A stretch of 64,000 bases of DNA from Stratiolaelaps scimitus (GCA_019614645.1 JABWDB010000066.1:1116001-1180000); one strand, 5' to 3'; numbered from the stretch's first letter, positions 40,311 to 51,000 are shown. The notes: generated by a model not told the origin, from the sequence alone. Program-made: numbers and translations.

Positions 40311-40713
40311 GTAGCAGAGTGTCATTCTAAATGAAAACACTGTAAATTTTTTAATCATTATATGTATATGCTATCTTGGGCCAATCGACGAGAAACACAG
40401 TACTCAACGGAACAGGACGTTGTATAAGCTTTAGCTAATTGTAATAATAACTAAATCGATCAATCAAACTTCCCCCGGAGAATTCAGGTGCCCGGGATCG
40501 ACCGACGTGGTCGCCCGCTGCGGCCACACAACGCCAGTGCCCTGCAGTCGATGGGTTGACGAACAACAGGTCGTTGTACAGCACTGCTCGAAGCCAAAAT
40601 GCCAACGCAACTTCAGTGATCCTTGCTCGATGAGCAGGCAAGCCGCAAGTCGTTCAAAGTCGAAGATGCAGCGACGCTCGAATTTCCTCGCACGAATACT
40701 TGGTACAACTTAG
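29472..40713 (+). CDS. ZNFX1-like protein with degenerate SF1 helicase and NFX1-type zinc fingers (5' end unresolved)
   Basis: Seventeen exons join into one open frame of 1083 residues plus stop: 29472-29879, 30506-30865, 31129-31323, 31594-31725, 31933-32172, 32927-33067, 33429-33509, 33836-33952, 34408-34563, 34972-35064, 35665-36078, 36539-36674, 37190-37280, 38281-38416, 39277-39372, 39729-39958, 40488-40713. The order matches ZNFX1: N-terminal region, Q motif and Walker A (IQGPPLSAKM), a long insertion, Walker B-like IILEADSL, the VVEST and ILVGNLNQLK regions of helicase motifs V-VI, then Cys-rich NFX1 fingers. Most catalytic residues differ from consensus, so ATP hydrolysis is unlikely. 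ZNFX1 proteins act in small-RNA inheritance in worms and antiviral RNA sensing in vertebrates; a role here is inferred only. The start ATG is not found; translation probably begins in an exon upstream of 29472. Thirteen of sixteen introns are phase 0. Weakest junctions are the acceptors at 31933 and 35665 and the donor after 33952. Confidence 0.8.
32639..32688. repeat. (TA)n microsatellite in an intron
   Basis: Two TA runs separated by AAATA, between exons 5 and 6 of the ZNFX1-like gene. Confidence 0.95.
33429..33509 (+). other. Walker A exon of the ZNFX1-like gene, degenerate
   Basis: The 27-codon exon carries IQGPPLSAKM (residues 502-511 of the partial protein) where ZNFX1 relatives have IQGPPGTGKT. 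The phosphate-loop Lys and the GPP are kept. Both later glycines are replaced (by Leu and Ala) and the Mg-binding Thr by Met. The previous exon ends in GQSGLAG, which lines up with the Q motif. Splice sites are clean (tatttcag/TTG and GAG/gtaaac), so the change is not a splicing error. Confidence 0.75.
35665..36078 (+). other. Walker B / motif III exon of the ZNFX1-like gene, degenerate
   Basis: 138 codons. IILEADSL stands where relatives have IVEEAAEV: the first acidic residue is replaced by Leu and the catalytic Glu is kept. IYLSIDTPFLWH stands where LILIGDHQQLRP is expected: only the Asp is kept and the Gln is lost. EGGLFGRR follows at the place of the SLFERM segment. A stronger-looking acceptor (cctcttgcag, exon at 35702) breaks the frame; the phase-0 acceptor aacaacag/CCT at 35665 restores it and adds a segment like the VIGMTTTGAA motif. 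Confidence 0.65.
37873..38006 (+). repeat. SINE family A, best copy
   Basis: Head with a CTCTGGCT/AGCCAGAG anticodon-stem-like hairpin and a B box GGTTCGAGTTCC, then GTGACATATAAGAGAACTTAAG, CATTGTAAAATTGCAGTTCC, AATAAACC and a CTTTACC/TTACC repeat tail. It looks like a tRNA-derived SINE sharing its tail with a LINE not present here. It lies in the intron between 37280 and 38281. Confidence 0.75.
38221..38241. repeat. (TA)n microsatellite
   Basis: About 10 TA units just upstream of the splice acceptor at 38280. Confidence 0.9.
38491..38765 (-). repeat. SINE family C copy, tRNA-like head
   Basis: On the - strand the head reads ATAATCTAGTGGTGAG...GGGTTCAAAATC, degenerate A and B boxes, then CTGCTGCCAGACGCTTTGGAGA shared with 55719-55970. 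It ends in the GAGAATTAGCTCAAAG tail. It sits in the intron 38417-39276. Confidence 0.65.
39729..40713 (+). other. NFX1-type zinc-finger exons
   Basis: Two exons (39729-39958 and 40488-40713, joined in phase 2) encode CNERCVAILPCGHQCNKTCH, then CYQRCGKELPCGHHCPYRCG and a third, shorter VARCGHTTPVPC unit. The LPCGHxC pattern with regular Cys/His spacing is the hallmark of NFX1-type fingers. The end of the protein is basic and Ser-rich (SRSKSKMQRR). The zinc-binding residues look intact, unlike the helicase motifs. Confidence 0.85.
40278..40307. repeat. (TA)n microsatellite in last intron
   Basis: About 15 TA units in the intron between the two zinc-finger exons. Confidence 0.95.
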
Positions 40714-42929
40714 ACTCGTGGATTAGATCATTTTAGAATAATGACGACGGCAACAACAACAACAACAATAATTACAACAATAGCAGCAACAATAATAATA
40801 GCAAAACAGCAATAAAAAAATAAAGCCTGGAAGAGCAACACAGCAATAGCCACAAGAAAAGAGTAACCTCCCCGTCTCCTAATCTTGTTTCAGCAGTCCA
40901 TCGCTTTAAAAGCCAAATCAATCACAGTATCACCCGGTCGCTAGTGTCGTTATTTCGACCTGTATGAGATTTGAGCTAACCATTTATTCGCATACAATTT
41001 CTAACCATTTCGCCGTATTTGGCGAAAATTTATGATATCAGAGATTTTCCGAAGTTGGTCACCATTGAATTGGTTGACTATTATTGGATACGTACATGCT
41101 CAAATCGGACACGCGCGTATTGTGTTGACAAGCGGATTGTCACAAATATATCACAGGATTCAAGTGTATCCCCGACGACTATAGTGGCGGACAACAGTGA
41201 TTGCAGAATACTACAACAGAACAACAGAGTACAGATCGATTTTAGCTAATTATCGTTTTTAGGTTCTTACACGCATATGCCATCGGCGGTCACTTGACAT
41301 CTGGTCGAGTTGGAGATGGGTGATTAATGGGTGTTGCCAAACGATTAGCGTGCAAATTTATTTATTCTATAAATGACAATATATTTATTATTATTACTAT
41401 TATTATTATTATTATTATAAATGGGATACACTTTATTCCCTCGAGAACACATAAAACTGTATATTTGAACTTTTACTCGTGTCTATTATTAAAAACTTCC
41501 TTCCCAAAGCGGCTGCAAAGTATTACATATTGCAAATATGCTCTAGCCGCTTTCTGAACACGTGCAGTTGAACTAAAAAGATCGTGTTTTTTCCATATAG
41601 TTGCTGATGAGGATAGGTCGAGCAGACGGTGGAGGAAGTGCATGCGTTGATTTATTCTTCAAGTTAGACAGTGGGAGAGGGAAAGAGAGAGAGAGAGAGT
41701 AGAGTTGTGGTCTTATATTAGGTAATAGTTGGACAACAAAAACTATAGACTTTTAGTTATAGCGAATTCGGACAGCCCGTTTCATCTAACTGACCATGAA
41801 GCACGCGACCGATATATGTCTGCACTTCATAGTTGCATGCCACATTCTCAGGTTCAACCTTACTTCGTTTTGACCTCATCAAGGAGCTCGGTATAATGTC
41901 TGGTAGGGAATGAGTGGGCACACTCCTAAGTTCAGCTCGCCGTTGACTTCCTTACGCGATAGCTCGCATAACGGAGGTCTGGTTCGGTGGATAGGGGTCA
42001 TACTGGCATGATTACAATAGTATAAGATGTGCCATTGATGATTTCTCGCTACTGCCAGATTCAACACTGCGCCGAAATCTATCACAATTCTTGGTAAGTT
42101 CATTGAGGTCTCTACTTCAGTTTACATAGACCGCACAATGGCCAGAACGAATCGTTTTTAACGTCAAGTTACATCGCCAGTTCGAAGTCGGGATTCCGCT
42201 CACGGGTTTCCACTTTCTCGACAGCTCATTATTATTATTATTGTTACGAAATATAGGTCCCCCTTTAAACATATTGCGAAAGCATTCTGTGAATTCAGGT
42301 CAAGATCCAAGCTGGACTGACGCACGGCCAAACGCTCATTCATATCTGATGCTTCCATACGAACACCTACAGCACGAGCTTATGGCGGGGATTTCTATGG
42401 GCACAGCGATTCTGCAGGACAAATTATACAAGGATAAATAACTTTTTCTTTTGAGAGGATGAAATTTTCTTCAAACGCATGGACACCATGAAAGACATTC
42501 AAACGTCTTTTCCCTAGAGTCGTCACGCTTGACATTACTTCGATCTCTGGGGAAGGTGTGTAGCTGCTCCGGCTAGTGTTCTATTGCCGGATGCCTTAGT
42601 CACCTACGACTACTCTGGCTTCCGTGTTGGGTCCTGTCCTGTAAATACGTTTAAGGTTGGTGGGAGTAAATTGTTTCCAAAGTAAGACCAAATGATTTCG
42701 CTAAAACGTCGTTGTGTCCGTGGCCACGGAGAAAGTAGCAAAAATAAGCAAGCTTGTATTACCTGGTTGTATTTTTCTAAAGCCTAATTTTTACATCGGC
42801 CGTCACTGCGTATGGCATACTAATTCAATGGATTTGTTTGATGGCTAGCCGCGATAACCAGCCGCTACAGCTGAATGGGTTCTTCACTTTCTTGCATTTT
42901 CTAGTTCGACAACGTATCACCTGGGTCAG
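40714..42929. other. Spacer after the ZNFX1-like gene
   Basis: It contains the 3' untranslated region, AAC/AAT-rich low-complexity sequence (40750-40830), an (ATT)n run (41380-41420) and a (GA)n run (41684-41699). An open frame at 42241-42441 ends LMAGISMGTAILQDKLYKDK but has no partner exon or known domain. No gene is supported. Confidence 0.5.
40811..40816 (+). promoter_or_regulatory. Probable poly(A) signal of the ZNFX1-like gene
   Basis: AATAAA about 100 bp after the stop codon, in an A/AAC-rich 3' untranslated region. Confidence 0.6.
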
Positions 42930-44429
42930 GTGGTAGGTGCTGTCATCATGTGCGATGTTTCCCTTTCGTCCGTTGGCCTCGGACATGATGCCATTCGGCC
43001 CGGGGATGTCACCGTTGGACGTTTTTACGGTCCTGTTTGCTCTTGTAACTCATATCGCCATCAACATTTGCAGTTTCATGAACTTTTTCTTGTTAGGTTT
43101 CAGTGTTATTGCGACCAGGCCTTACGTGGCCACCACATACATTACTGTGAATTCAGCTACAGTGGCCAGGAGCCTCCGCCTTTCTGTTGTCAGTCCCCAC
43201 AATGCATAATTTTTGCCACGTTGTTTGTGACTTTTACCTCCTTCGCTGTCACGCTTCCGATGAAGGCGTAGCCTTCAATATAGGCCCAGCCGAGAGCCTG
43301 TCCACCGTGACGCCGAGGTTCGTTGATGGCCCTTTCGTTGAGTGTGAGCCTAACCTCTCCGTGCCTCTTGTTGCCGCCTCGCACTTCTCTAGACCTTGTG
43401 AGTTCCCTGCGCCTTCCTTTGAATCATAAGCGCCTCTCGCGCGGTGATTAGCAAGGATAGGTCATCCAAAGGCGCAATCGTCTGGATCTCGTTTGGATGA
43501 ACGAGTTCCACTGCGTGGTTGTACGCCATGTATATTCACAGGAAGGATCCTAGTATTGACCCCTGTGGCTCTTCGGCGATCATGTCGAATGGCCGACCTT
43601 CTTGCATGACCGCGCTACAGCTGAGATACGAGGCAATAAGGCATTCGGTGTACGGTAATACCCCTTCCTCCCTCATTACATCACTTATGACTTGCAACTT
43701 CTGAGTGTTTAAGGCGTTTCGCACGTCGAGCAGGATGAGTGCGCACAGCACCGTTTGCCGCTGCTTCATAATAAGGAGCAGTCCTCTTCTCCGTCAGGTC
43801 GCATCTGCGAGGGTCGGGTAGAGCTGCTTTCTCGGTCCCCGGCAGCGTAGACTTAGGTTTCACCAATTTTTCCATTACTACCTTGTAGGTCTTTCCACAT
43901 ACATCTGCATACACCGCTTAGCAGAGATCCTTCATTTTGGATCCTTGCTTATCTTGATCGCTATTTTCAGGTCCCCTCATGCATGCTTCTGGGATGCATA
44001 TTTCTTATTTTCCAGCTCTAGTGTACTTCTGCTCGAATGTTGTTGGACTCTTTCCTTAGGTCTGCGAGTTGCGGGTTTTACCAAAACTTTGAGTTGTGTA
44101 TGTCTGTTACTCTCCCGTTGCTGGTAGACATCGCCTCGCATCGCCTTTCTTAGTACTTCTACAACCTTCTGTGGCTGGATGTCGTTTCCCGCGTATCCTA
44201 GTCTGCCTTCCTTTATAACCGCTCGCAACCTGTCCATGTCTATCCTGCGGGGGACTAGGTCCCTCTCCGCGCAGAGGACGCATCCCCCTCTTCGCCGTAC
44301 TCCAAGTGTATGTGCGCGTTGTCGCTTAGTTGGTTGCCCTTCAAGCACCTTCCCGTATTTCAGGCTGTCCCCTATTACCTCGCTCCCAAATGTGAGATCT
44401 ATGAACGATGCTTGTTTCCCCGGTTCCAC
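42930..44429 (-). mobile_element. Decayed LINE of R1/Jockey type
   Basis: Reading right to left, broken frames follow the order of a LINE ORF2. An endonuclease-end segment SFIDLTFGSEVIGDSLKYGK lies near 44400, followed by a linker (43681-43914). Then comes a reverse-transcriptase part with LILLDVRNALN (motif A), MREEGVLPY, LIASYLS and PQGSILG (motif B) at 43536-43769, and a scrambled C-terminal part (43190-43384). The YxDD segment is not readable. Stops and frameshifts make it inactive. The exact clade and both ends are uncertain. Confidence 0.65.
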
Positions 44430-45142
44430 CCTAGGCCATCAGACTGCGTCTTTACCGCCGAGCCTAGTTTTACAAACAGAACCGCATAATCTTCGTCATC
44501 TCTGAAACAATCCGGTGTCGTATACTACCCATAAATATAATCAAAAGCAAAAGCATCTAGACGAGAATGTCTTCAAGGTATATATATATTTTATTTTATT
44601 TAAAATATTATTTAACTGTACACATTACACTTTCTAATGCACAATTAGTGCGTAATCATATATACAGCACTGCCTTAGTGCAAAGTTACTCTTAAATGTA
44701 CAATAAACCAATTAAGCAGAGTGAAGTGTCGATCGCCTACCATGTCAAGACCTGATCCAGCCAGCGCTGCCCATCATAATAGTTATATAGCAATAACGCT
44801 ATAGTTTCTGCCATCGCCTTTCGCAGGTAACGGTAATGACAGATGTGGCCTGCTCCGACGACATATATTTGAGGGAGAGCCAATCAGCGAGTCCGCAAGC
44901 CTCTATTAAGAGAGAAAAAAGAGCTCAGCACAATTTCATGAGCTCCTAAACTGGTTTTCGTCAGCCTTCATCTGCCGTTAGACACAGTTTTAGCATGTGC
45001 AGACTTACTTGGCGCAATGGGATAGGCCACATATGCCTCATATAGGAAACACATTCTAAATGTTGTCTCTTTTTGTGGGGCTATTTCTCAAAAACCTATA
45101 TCGATATCATAAGTGACATTCTCCCGTGTAAAGCTCGGATAG
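44430..45142. other. Spacer between two LINEs
   Basis: AT-rich sequence with no gene or clear repeat; it ends in the (TA)n array at 45143. Confidence 0.4.
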
Positions 45143-45167
45143 GTATATATATATATATATATATATA
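45143..45167. repeat. (TA)n microsatellite at the LINE 5' junction
   Basis: About 12 TA units, followed by further TATA-rich sequence to about 45200, immediately before the truncated LINE; a matching TA run follows the LINE at 47760. Confidence 0.9.
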
Positions 45168-45169
45168 CC

Positions 45170-47659
45170 ATGTATAGATATATCTATATATATATTTCTA
45201 TACCATGTATAGAAATAAATGTGAACTTCTTCTCTGAGATAGCAGCCTGTATCATCACTCTCCCAAATCGAGTAATTCGTATGGCGGTGACATATTTCTC
45301 ACCGACTGGTTCTGCACAAGATCTAGTTGAACGTATGAAAAAATTGACTGAGGAACTCGGCTCTATAATTAAGGGTGATGAAACCTGCGTCATTGCAGGC
45401 GACCTGAATCAAGCGCAAATAGACTGGAACACACTCAGCGCAACTGGAATTGTTGCCGATGAGTCCAGACAATCTATTCTCTTAAACTTCTGCGCGGAAA
45501 AAGGCTTGCAACAGTTCGTCACAAATCCGACTCGGCACACGTCTACCTCTTCGTCTCTTCTGGATATTGTCCTGTGTAATGATGACTCAGTAGCGTGCGT
45601 TGAAGTACTTCCAAACCCAATTGGATCCGATCATGACATGGTTAAATTTCTTGTCACCGGATGTACTCTGGAAGACCGCGCCATGCCTAAAGTACCAGAT
45701 TACGTGAAAGGAAATTACATAGCAATACAAGCAGCGCTGGATCAGGTTGACTGGTGGTCTTTCTTCGAAAACTGTAGTAGTGTCTCTGCTATGTATGACT
45801 TGTTTATAGAAGAAATGCATCGCTTAATCGACAAGTATATTCCCCTCAGAGGAACGAGAAAATCACGGATCGACAACCATTTAGCGAATCTGTACCAATC
45901 ATTAGAAACTGAAACATGCGCAGGTAAAATCACATATCTTCAGAAAGAAATCACCAGGGTGACAAGACGACAGCGTGTGGTTACCGAGTATGAAATTCTT
46001 CGTAGGAATGACACTAAAATAATTCACAACTATATACGTAAGAGGGTAGTCGTGAAGGATTCTCTTTCTTCCATAAAGCGTCCAGATGGAACCTTTACAA
46101 CGGACGACTTCGAAAAGGCGCAGATCCTGAAAACCGTCTTCGAGGACACATATCCCTCTAGTAGAGAGCTTGCCGACCGTGATCTGAGAGTGCCACCTCG
46201 TCTCCCCGAAGGGCCTCTCCAACACATAGTGCATGACGTTGATGTGTGTCCTGCAAACATTCTTGCACATCTCAAAAAGCTACAGTCAAAAACCAGCACG
46301 ACACCCGATGGTATTCCATCGTACGTCTTCAAAAAGCTGGGCATTGCAGTGTGTGTCCCACTCTCGTTCATCTTTAGACAGTCGTTAGATCGCTCCGAAG
46401 TGCCTGATAAATTCCGCACCGCTGTAGTGTGCCCCGTCCACAAAAAGGGACATACAGCAGAACCAACGAATAAGAGGCCCGTGTCGCTGACGGTTGTTGC
46501 ATGCAAGATTCTTGAGAGCATAATTTGCAAGTCTGTATATGAAAATGCCAACAAGCAAGGCCTAATATCCAACGCCCAATTCGCCTACCGCCCAGGAAGG
46601 AGTACGACTCTGCAACTTCTAGAAACGCAGTTCGATTGGGCAAGGGATGTCAATAGATCAAATCGTTTCGACGTTGTTTATTTCGACTTCAAGTCAGCCT
46701 TCGAACGGGTGACTCACTCGAAACTCCTCAAGATCCTGCCCTTCTTCGGAGTTGGTGATCTTCTCGTGAAATGGATAAAAGACTTCCTTCGTGATAGGAC
46801 CTTCAGGGTGCGGGTGAACAGCAAATACTCCAATACTGCGCGAGTGACGTCCGGCTGTCCTCAGGGAACGATACTAGGTCCTCTGATGTATATAATGTAC
46901 ATAAATTCCATAATGTATATATTACCGCAATCCATATCCGTTAAGATATATGCAGATGACGTAAAAATTTATTCTAAAGTTGACACGGACCATGAGAGGG
47001 CACAACTTCAAAATGCCCTAGATCAGTTCCTGGAATGGACCTTGGGCCTTGATCTAAAACTATCAATTGAAAAATGTGCAGTACTACACTTTGGTCACGG
47101 AAATCCCAAACATGTGTACAGAATTGGTGGACATCCTCTGCGCTCTGCAGAAACAATGCGCGACTTAGGAGTAATTACCTCAACCACATTGAAATATACT
47201 GATCATGTTACGGATGTTGTGCTTCGTGCAACGCGCCGTGCGAACTGGATATTACGTTCTTTCGTAGTGAACGACCCGGCCCTATTTGTTAAACTTTTTA
47301 AGATTTATGTTGAACCCATTATGACGTATGCAGCGCCAGTATGGTACCCAGGATTAAAACTGGACAAAGAGAGGCTGCAAAAAGTGGGGGATAAATTCGT
47401 GAAACGCGTCGCTTTTAAATGTCAATGTACGAGGGAGGAAGTGAATATAATGCCAATATTGCCTAAATTTGACAATATAGATAAGCGCACATATATTTGT
47501 ATTGGTAAACATCTTCCCATGCTAATGAGTGCAATGTTTGATGTTACTGTGACGGCTACCAGAGCTGGTATAAATGTCTTACCTAAATTCATAGCTAAGA
47601 AACAATGTGTAAATGACTTATTTCCTTGGAGAGTGTCTCGAGCCCTACGTGATGGGTAG
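45170..47659 (+). CDS. LINE ORF2 fragment: endonuclease (partial) plus reverse transcriptase
   Basis: 829 codons are open. The first 20 or so are microsatellite read-through and not part of the protein. The endonuclease half shows VIAGDLNQAQIDW, SLLDIVLCNDDS and the catalytic GSDHDM block; the N-terminal catalytic Glu region is cut off. The reverse-transcriptase domain follows at about residues 370-640: FAYRPGRSTTLQLLE, VVYFDFKSAFERV (motif A), SGCPQGTILGPLMYI (motif B) and YADD at residues 594-597 (motif C). The C-terminal thumb and connector follow (LGVITSTTLKYTDH, EPIMTYAAPVWYPG). This is the layout of CR1/L2/Jockey LINEs, which copy their own RNA at a nicked target. The truncation removes ORF1 and the promoter, so this copy cannot move by itself. 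The stop TAG is at 47657. Confidence 0.93.
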   Translation: MYRYIYIYISIPCIEINVNFFSEIAACIITLPNRVIRMAVTYFSPTGSAQDLVERMKKLTEELGSIIKGDETCVIAGDLNQAQIDWNTLSATGIVADESRQSILLNFCAEKGLQQFVTNPTRHTSTSSSLLDIVLCNDDSVACVEVLPNPIGSDHDMVKFLVTGCTLEDRAMPKVPDYVKGNYIAIQAALDQVDWWSFFENCSSVSAMYDLFIEEMHRLIDKYIPLRGTRKSRIDNHLANLYQSLETETCAGKITYLQKEITRVTRRQRVVTEYEILRRNDTKIIHNYIRKRVVVKDSLSSIKRPDGTFTTDDFEKAQILKTVFEDTYPSSRELADRDLRVPPRLPEGPLQHIVHDVDVCPANILAHLKKLQSKTSTTPDGIPSYVFKKLGIAVCVPLSFIFRQSLDRSEVPDKFRTAVVCPVHKKGHTAEPTNKRPVSLTVVACKILESIICKSVYENANKQGLISNAQFAYRPGRSTTLQLLETQFDWARDVNRSNRFDVVYFDFKSAFERVTHSKLLKILPFFGVGDLLVKWIKDFLRDRTFRVRVNSKYSNTARVTSGCPQGTILGPLMYIMYINSIMYILPQSISVKIYADDVKIYSKVDTDHERAQLQNALDQFLEWTLGLDLKLSIEKCAVLHFGHGNPKHVYRIGGHPLRSAETMRDLGVITSTTLKYTDHVTDVVLRATRRANWILRSFVVNDPALFVKLFKIYVEPIMTYAAPVWYPGLKLDKERLQKVGDKFVKRVAFKCQCTREEVNIMPILPKFDNIDKRTYICIGKHLPMLMSAMFDVTVTATRAGINVLPKFIAKKQCVNDLFPWRVSRALRDG

Positions 47660-47762
47660 CTTTTTCAAACATATGACCTCTTCTTGGCAAACACATAGCG
47701 GCTAACTCAGATATTGTTAAACCTAACCTTTGAAATAAAGCGTTATTATTATTATTATTATA
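45200..47762 (+). mobile_element. 5'-truncated CR1/L2-like LINE
   Basis: The element starts inside the endonuclease domain, as usual for target-primed insertions that stop early. It ends about 80 bp after the ORF stop in AATAAAGCG followed by a (TTA)n tail (47740-47762). Both flanks are TA repeats, so it went into a (TA)n array or carries TA-rich target duplications. One long open frame with no stops makes it the youngest-looking element in the window. Confidence 0.9.
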
Positions 47763-47774
47763 TATATATATATG
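47740..47774. repeat. (TTA)n tail and (TA)n run
   Basis: Seven or so TTA units end the LINE and pass into about 7 TA units. Confidence 0.9.
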
Positions 47775-47807
47775 GCGTATCCTATTTCGAGGTGTGCGTC
47801 TTGTCGC

Positions 47808-47813
47808 TTTATT
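47808..47813 (-). promoter_or_regulatory. Possible poly(A) signal of the LOTUS/Tudor gene
   Basis: AATAAA on the - strand about 255 bp after the stop codon, just past the end of the oppositely oriented LINE. Confidence 0.4.
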
Positions 47814-48066
47814 GATCCCTACCATTGAAAGAAAGCCTATAATAGTATCACGAAAATTGCCGAACCTTGAGAGCAGCCTCTCGGGTAGCTAAAAAAAATT
47901 GACCACAGTACAGGGTTAGAAGGAAGTATATACATGTTGGTGGTGACTCAGTCTCGGCAGCAGGCTCGACTATTCTTAAGACTATTCGCACAAACAATTA
48001 ACGCAGCTCTACCGTTTCTAGTTTGCAATTTTCCCTCTGAAACCTGCCATTTCTACGACTGTCTGC

Positions 48067-51000
48067 TTAAAGAAGAAAGATCATTTCGTGCAAAAGTTCG
48101 TCCATAACGGTCATTCCTCCCATTGCCCTTGATCGGGCGTCCAACAAAAGAATCACCTCGTGCAACCGAACAAAGCTTAATGTTTCGCCGGCATTACTAG
48201 ACTCGATGGGCAAATACCCTTCGTCTTGCAAGTGCTCCTTGAGGTTGCCGCTCCACGGGAGGTCGTCGACTGTCAGGACCTGAGGTCAATGAAAAAATAA
48301 TATTTCTCTGGTGAAATAATTGAACGTCTGCCATTGCAGTTGCGTGTTAATTACAACGCCGCAATTACACTCATGAGATTATTAGAAAATGGGGTTGAAG
48401 AGGGCTAGCGTGAAAGTGTTTGGAACACGCTGCGAAAAATGATGAGCATTGCTTTTTCCTCGGTCTTTTTTTTGAATAGCCAAATGAGAAATTGTGTTTG
48501 AGTCTTTCGACCTTCGTAAGGTAAACAGGTATCCGCTATCTTCGCTGTATGTGGTTGGTTCTAAGTTCTAATATATAGTTCTCTATCTATGACCCCATTC
48601 AACTGAAAGCCGCAAACATTCACGCAAACAATTGAAGCTAATACGTTTGTTTTTTGTTCTTAAAAATGTTTTACGATCAAGTGAGAGGCCACAGGAAATC
48701 AAAGTAGGGTTATGGGGGAACTATGGTTGCAAAGCTGAAACTTGGAAAGAAATGAGTATCAAGCTGATTAGAAATGCTGCTTTGTCATCCAGTTAATTCG
48801 AATGAAAAATTAGCCGATAGATTTCCGCTCGTCACATGTAGCTTCGATAGGAATACACTGAGGTTTCCTTACAAGAAAACTTTCGTTGGGATTTTCTATT
48901 CCGAATGCCGCCGCGGCGTCATCGAGTTTCACAAGTGTTTCTCCAGCCCACCGAATGAGAAGAACGACCATCGGTTGGGTGTCGCCAGTACACAAGCCCG
49001 CACCACCTTTCCGAGTCACACCACGGACCTGTAGCAGCACACAGCACTCCTCGGTATCCAAACAGGCCATAGCAGTACCGAACTCGAGCGCAGACACCAC
49101 CTAACAACAAGGTGATGCAAACATGAACGTGGCTTGTAGTGAAATCACAACAGTGTCTTACTTAGACTAGTGCCGATTTTAAACATAATGAAAATTATTA
49201 TAACACTGGAATATGACAGATGTTCGCTCCAGTTGATAACTCCTTCGTCAAAAATCCTAGACCTTTAAAACGAATCCTCTCTCCCCAAGCCATGGCAATC
49301 AACACAAGCTCACTGCCTCTCGCAAATTCGTACGTGTCGACTTTTTATGCATTTATGACGTAGAATAAATTCGAAATGTCTAATTACTAATTAATCTACC
49401 TTAATTGTGATCTTTTGTCGATGACATGGCAAATGACCCATGGCCTTTACGTAGAACAGCGGCGAAATTGGCGACAAGCTGCCGGTAGAGCAATCACTCG
49501 ACGATTTATCGCAGAGTGTGAACAGATGCAACCTATGCACTATTCGTAGTTGAGAAAGCTCAGGTAACCTGACAATGTACTTTCCGTAGCTTAGACCTCG
49601 CAGCACCTGAACGCAGCAGACTTTTTCTTTAATGCCATGAACCATCTCAGCATCTGCAGTCGATGGTGGAAGAATACATCGGAGAATGCATGTATACAGG
49701 TTATCAGCCGACTCGATCAGACCCCGATGTTATTAATATCACGTCTCATATATGTCATTAAGTTCTTACTATTATTATTATTTTCACATTATGATATTAT
49801 ACCTGTAAATGGGCAATTAGGTCTATCAGGAATATTTTGACGGTTCATAGCCATCCAGTAGCATTAAGATCAACACAATTGCATATATCGAACAAACAAA
49901 AAAGCTAACTACTTAACGAGCACCATAATACTTGCACATATACATCCCGCCGATTTTGACGCTTGTGGCTGGGTTTCGTCCACAGACGATCTGTTGTGAC
50001 ACCCCGTCAACATATACGCTGTCCGGTTTGAACCAATATTGGCCAACTCCTTCAAGAGCGACAACTTCGCCTCGCAACGAAAATCCAACAGGTAATGATC
50101 CTATGCCGTTGATTTGCTTAGCATTCTGCTCGTCACTCGACCTCTGTAGGGCATCCTGCCAGATCTGCGGTATCCACGACAGTTTGGAGGTGTCGCCCAA
50201 GCAGCCCTCGGCCTTTGCGGGCCTCAACGAACAGTGGCCCTGTGCATCGCTAATCACAAGACCACCCGGCTGAAGTAGCTCGCTTAAAGCTGAGTCCGGC
50301 TCATCGAGGGTGGAAATTGACGGTGATTCGGCCCATATTTTCCGCAGTTGCTCGATGAGCCTACTTCGAGGCGTGCTTGGGTTTCTAGCGAGGAATCTGA
50401 CAAGCTTCACCCGATTGGCCACCGATAAACCACGTGTTGTGGCTTTCGGTGGCTTTATCCGCCCCCTGGTCCCTTGGCGAGCGATTAGCGGCTCGCCTGA
50501 GCCCCACCCGTCGTCGGCCTTGTTCAGGGTTCGCCGCGTAGAGCTTGTCCTCGATAAGACACTGTGTCTCTCGACGGCATCGGTCACTTTGTTTCGATCG
50601 TCAGACACGACCTGTTCAAGACGACAGCTTTTCTCGGCCTGCGAAATCTGCGCTGTTATTTGGCTATCCGCCGCGGGCAACAAACCCGCAAGCTTCCTCC
50701 ACTCTGGCTTTAGGCAGACTTTCCCCTTCGCATTTTTCCCAATAACCTGTAACAATCAGTTTCGAAGAGAATAGCTAGACACGTCAGTCATCGAGACGCC
50801 GTCGACCACTGAACAATTGAGGGGTTCCCTATTCTGCGACGTCTGATGATGTTTGCAATGATAGAGTGACAAAGTGATTTGGAACAAAGTTAGGCCGCCG
50901 TACCGATCACATCGAAAAACCGTTGGGAGGCTTCTCGAGATAAACAGGGAAAATTTTCACAGGTTACCTGGCAATTTTTTAGTCACTTTTCTACCCTATG

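Noticed and set aside
46030..46572. 180-codon - strand frame
   Set aside because: Antisense shadow of the LINE reverse-transcriptase ORF.
49932..50774. + strand frames of 113 and 154 codons
   Set aside because: Antisense shadows of the long - strand exon 49918-50746, which joins in frame to neighbouring LOTUS gene exons.
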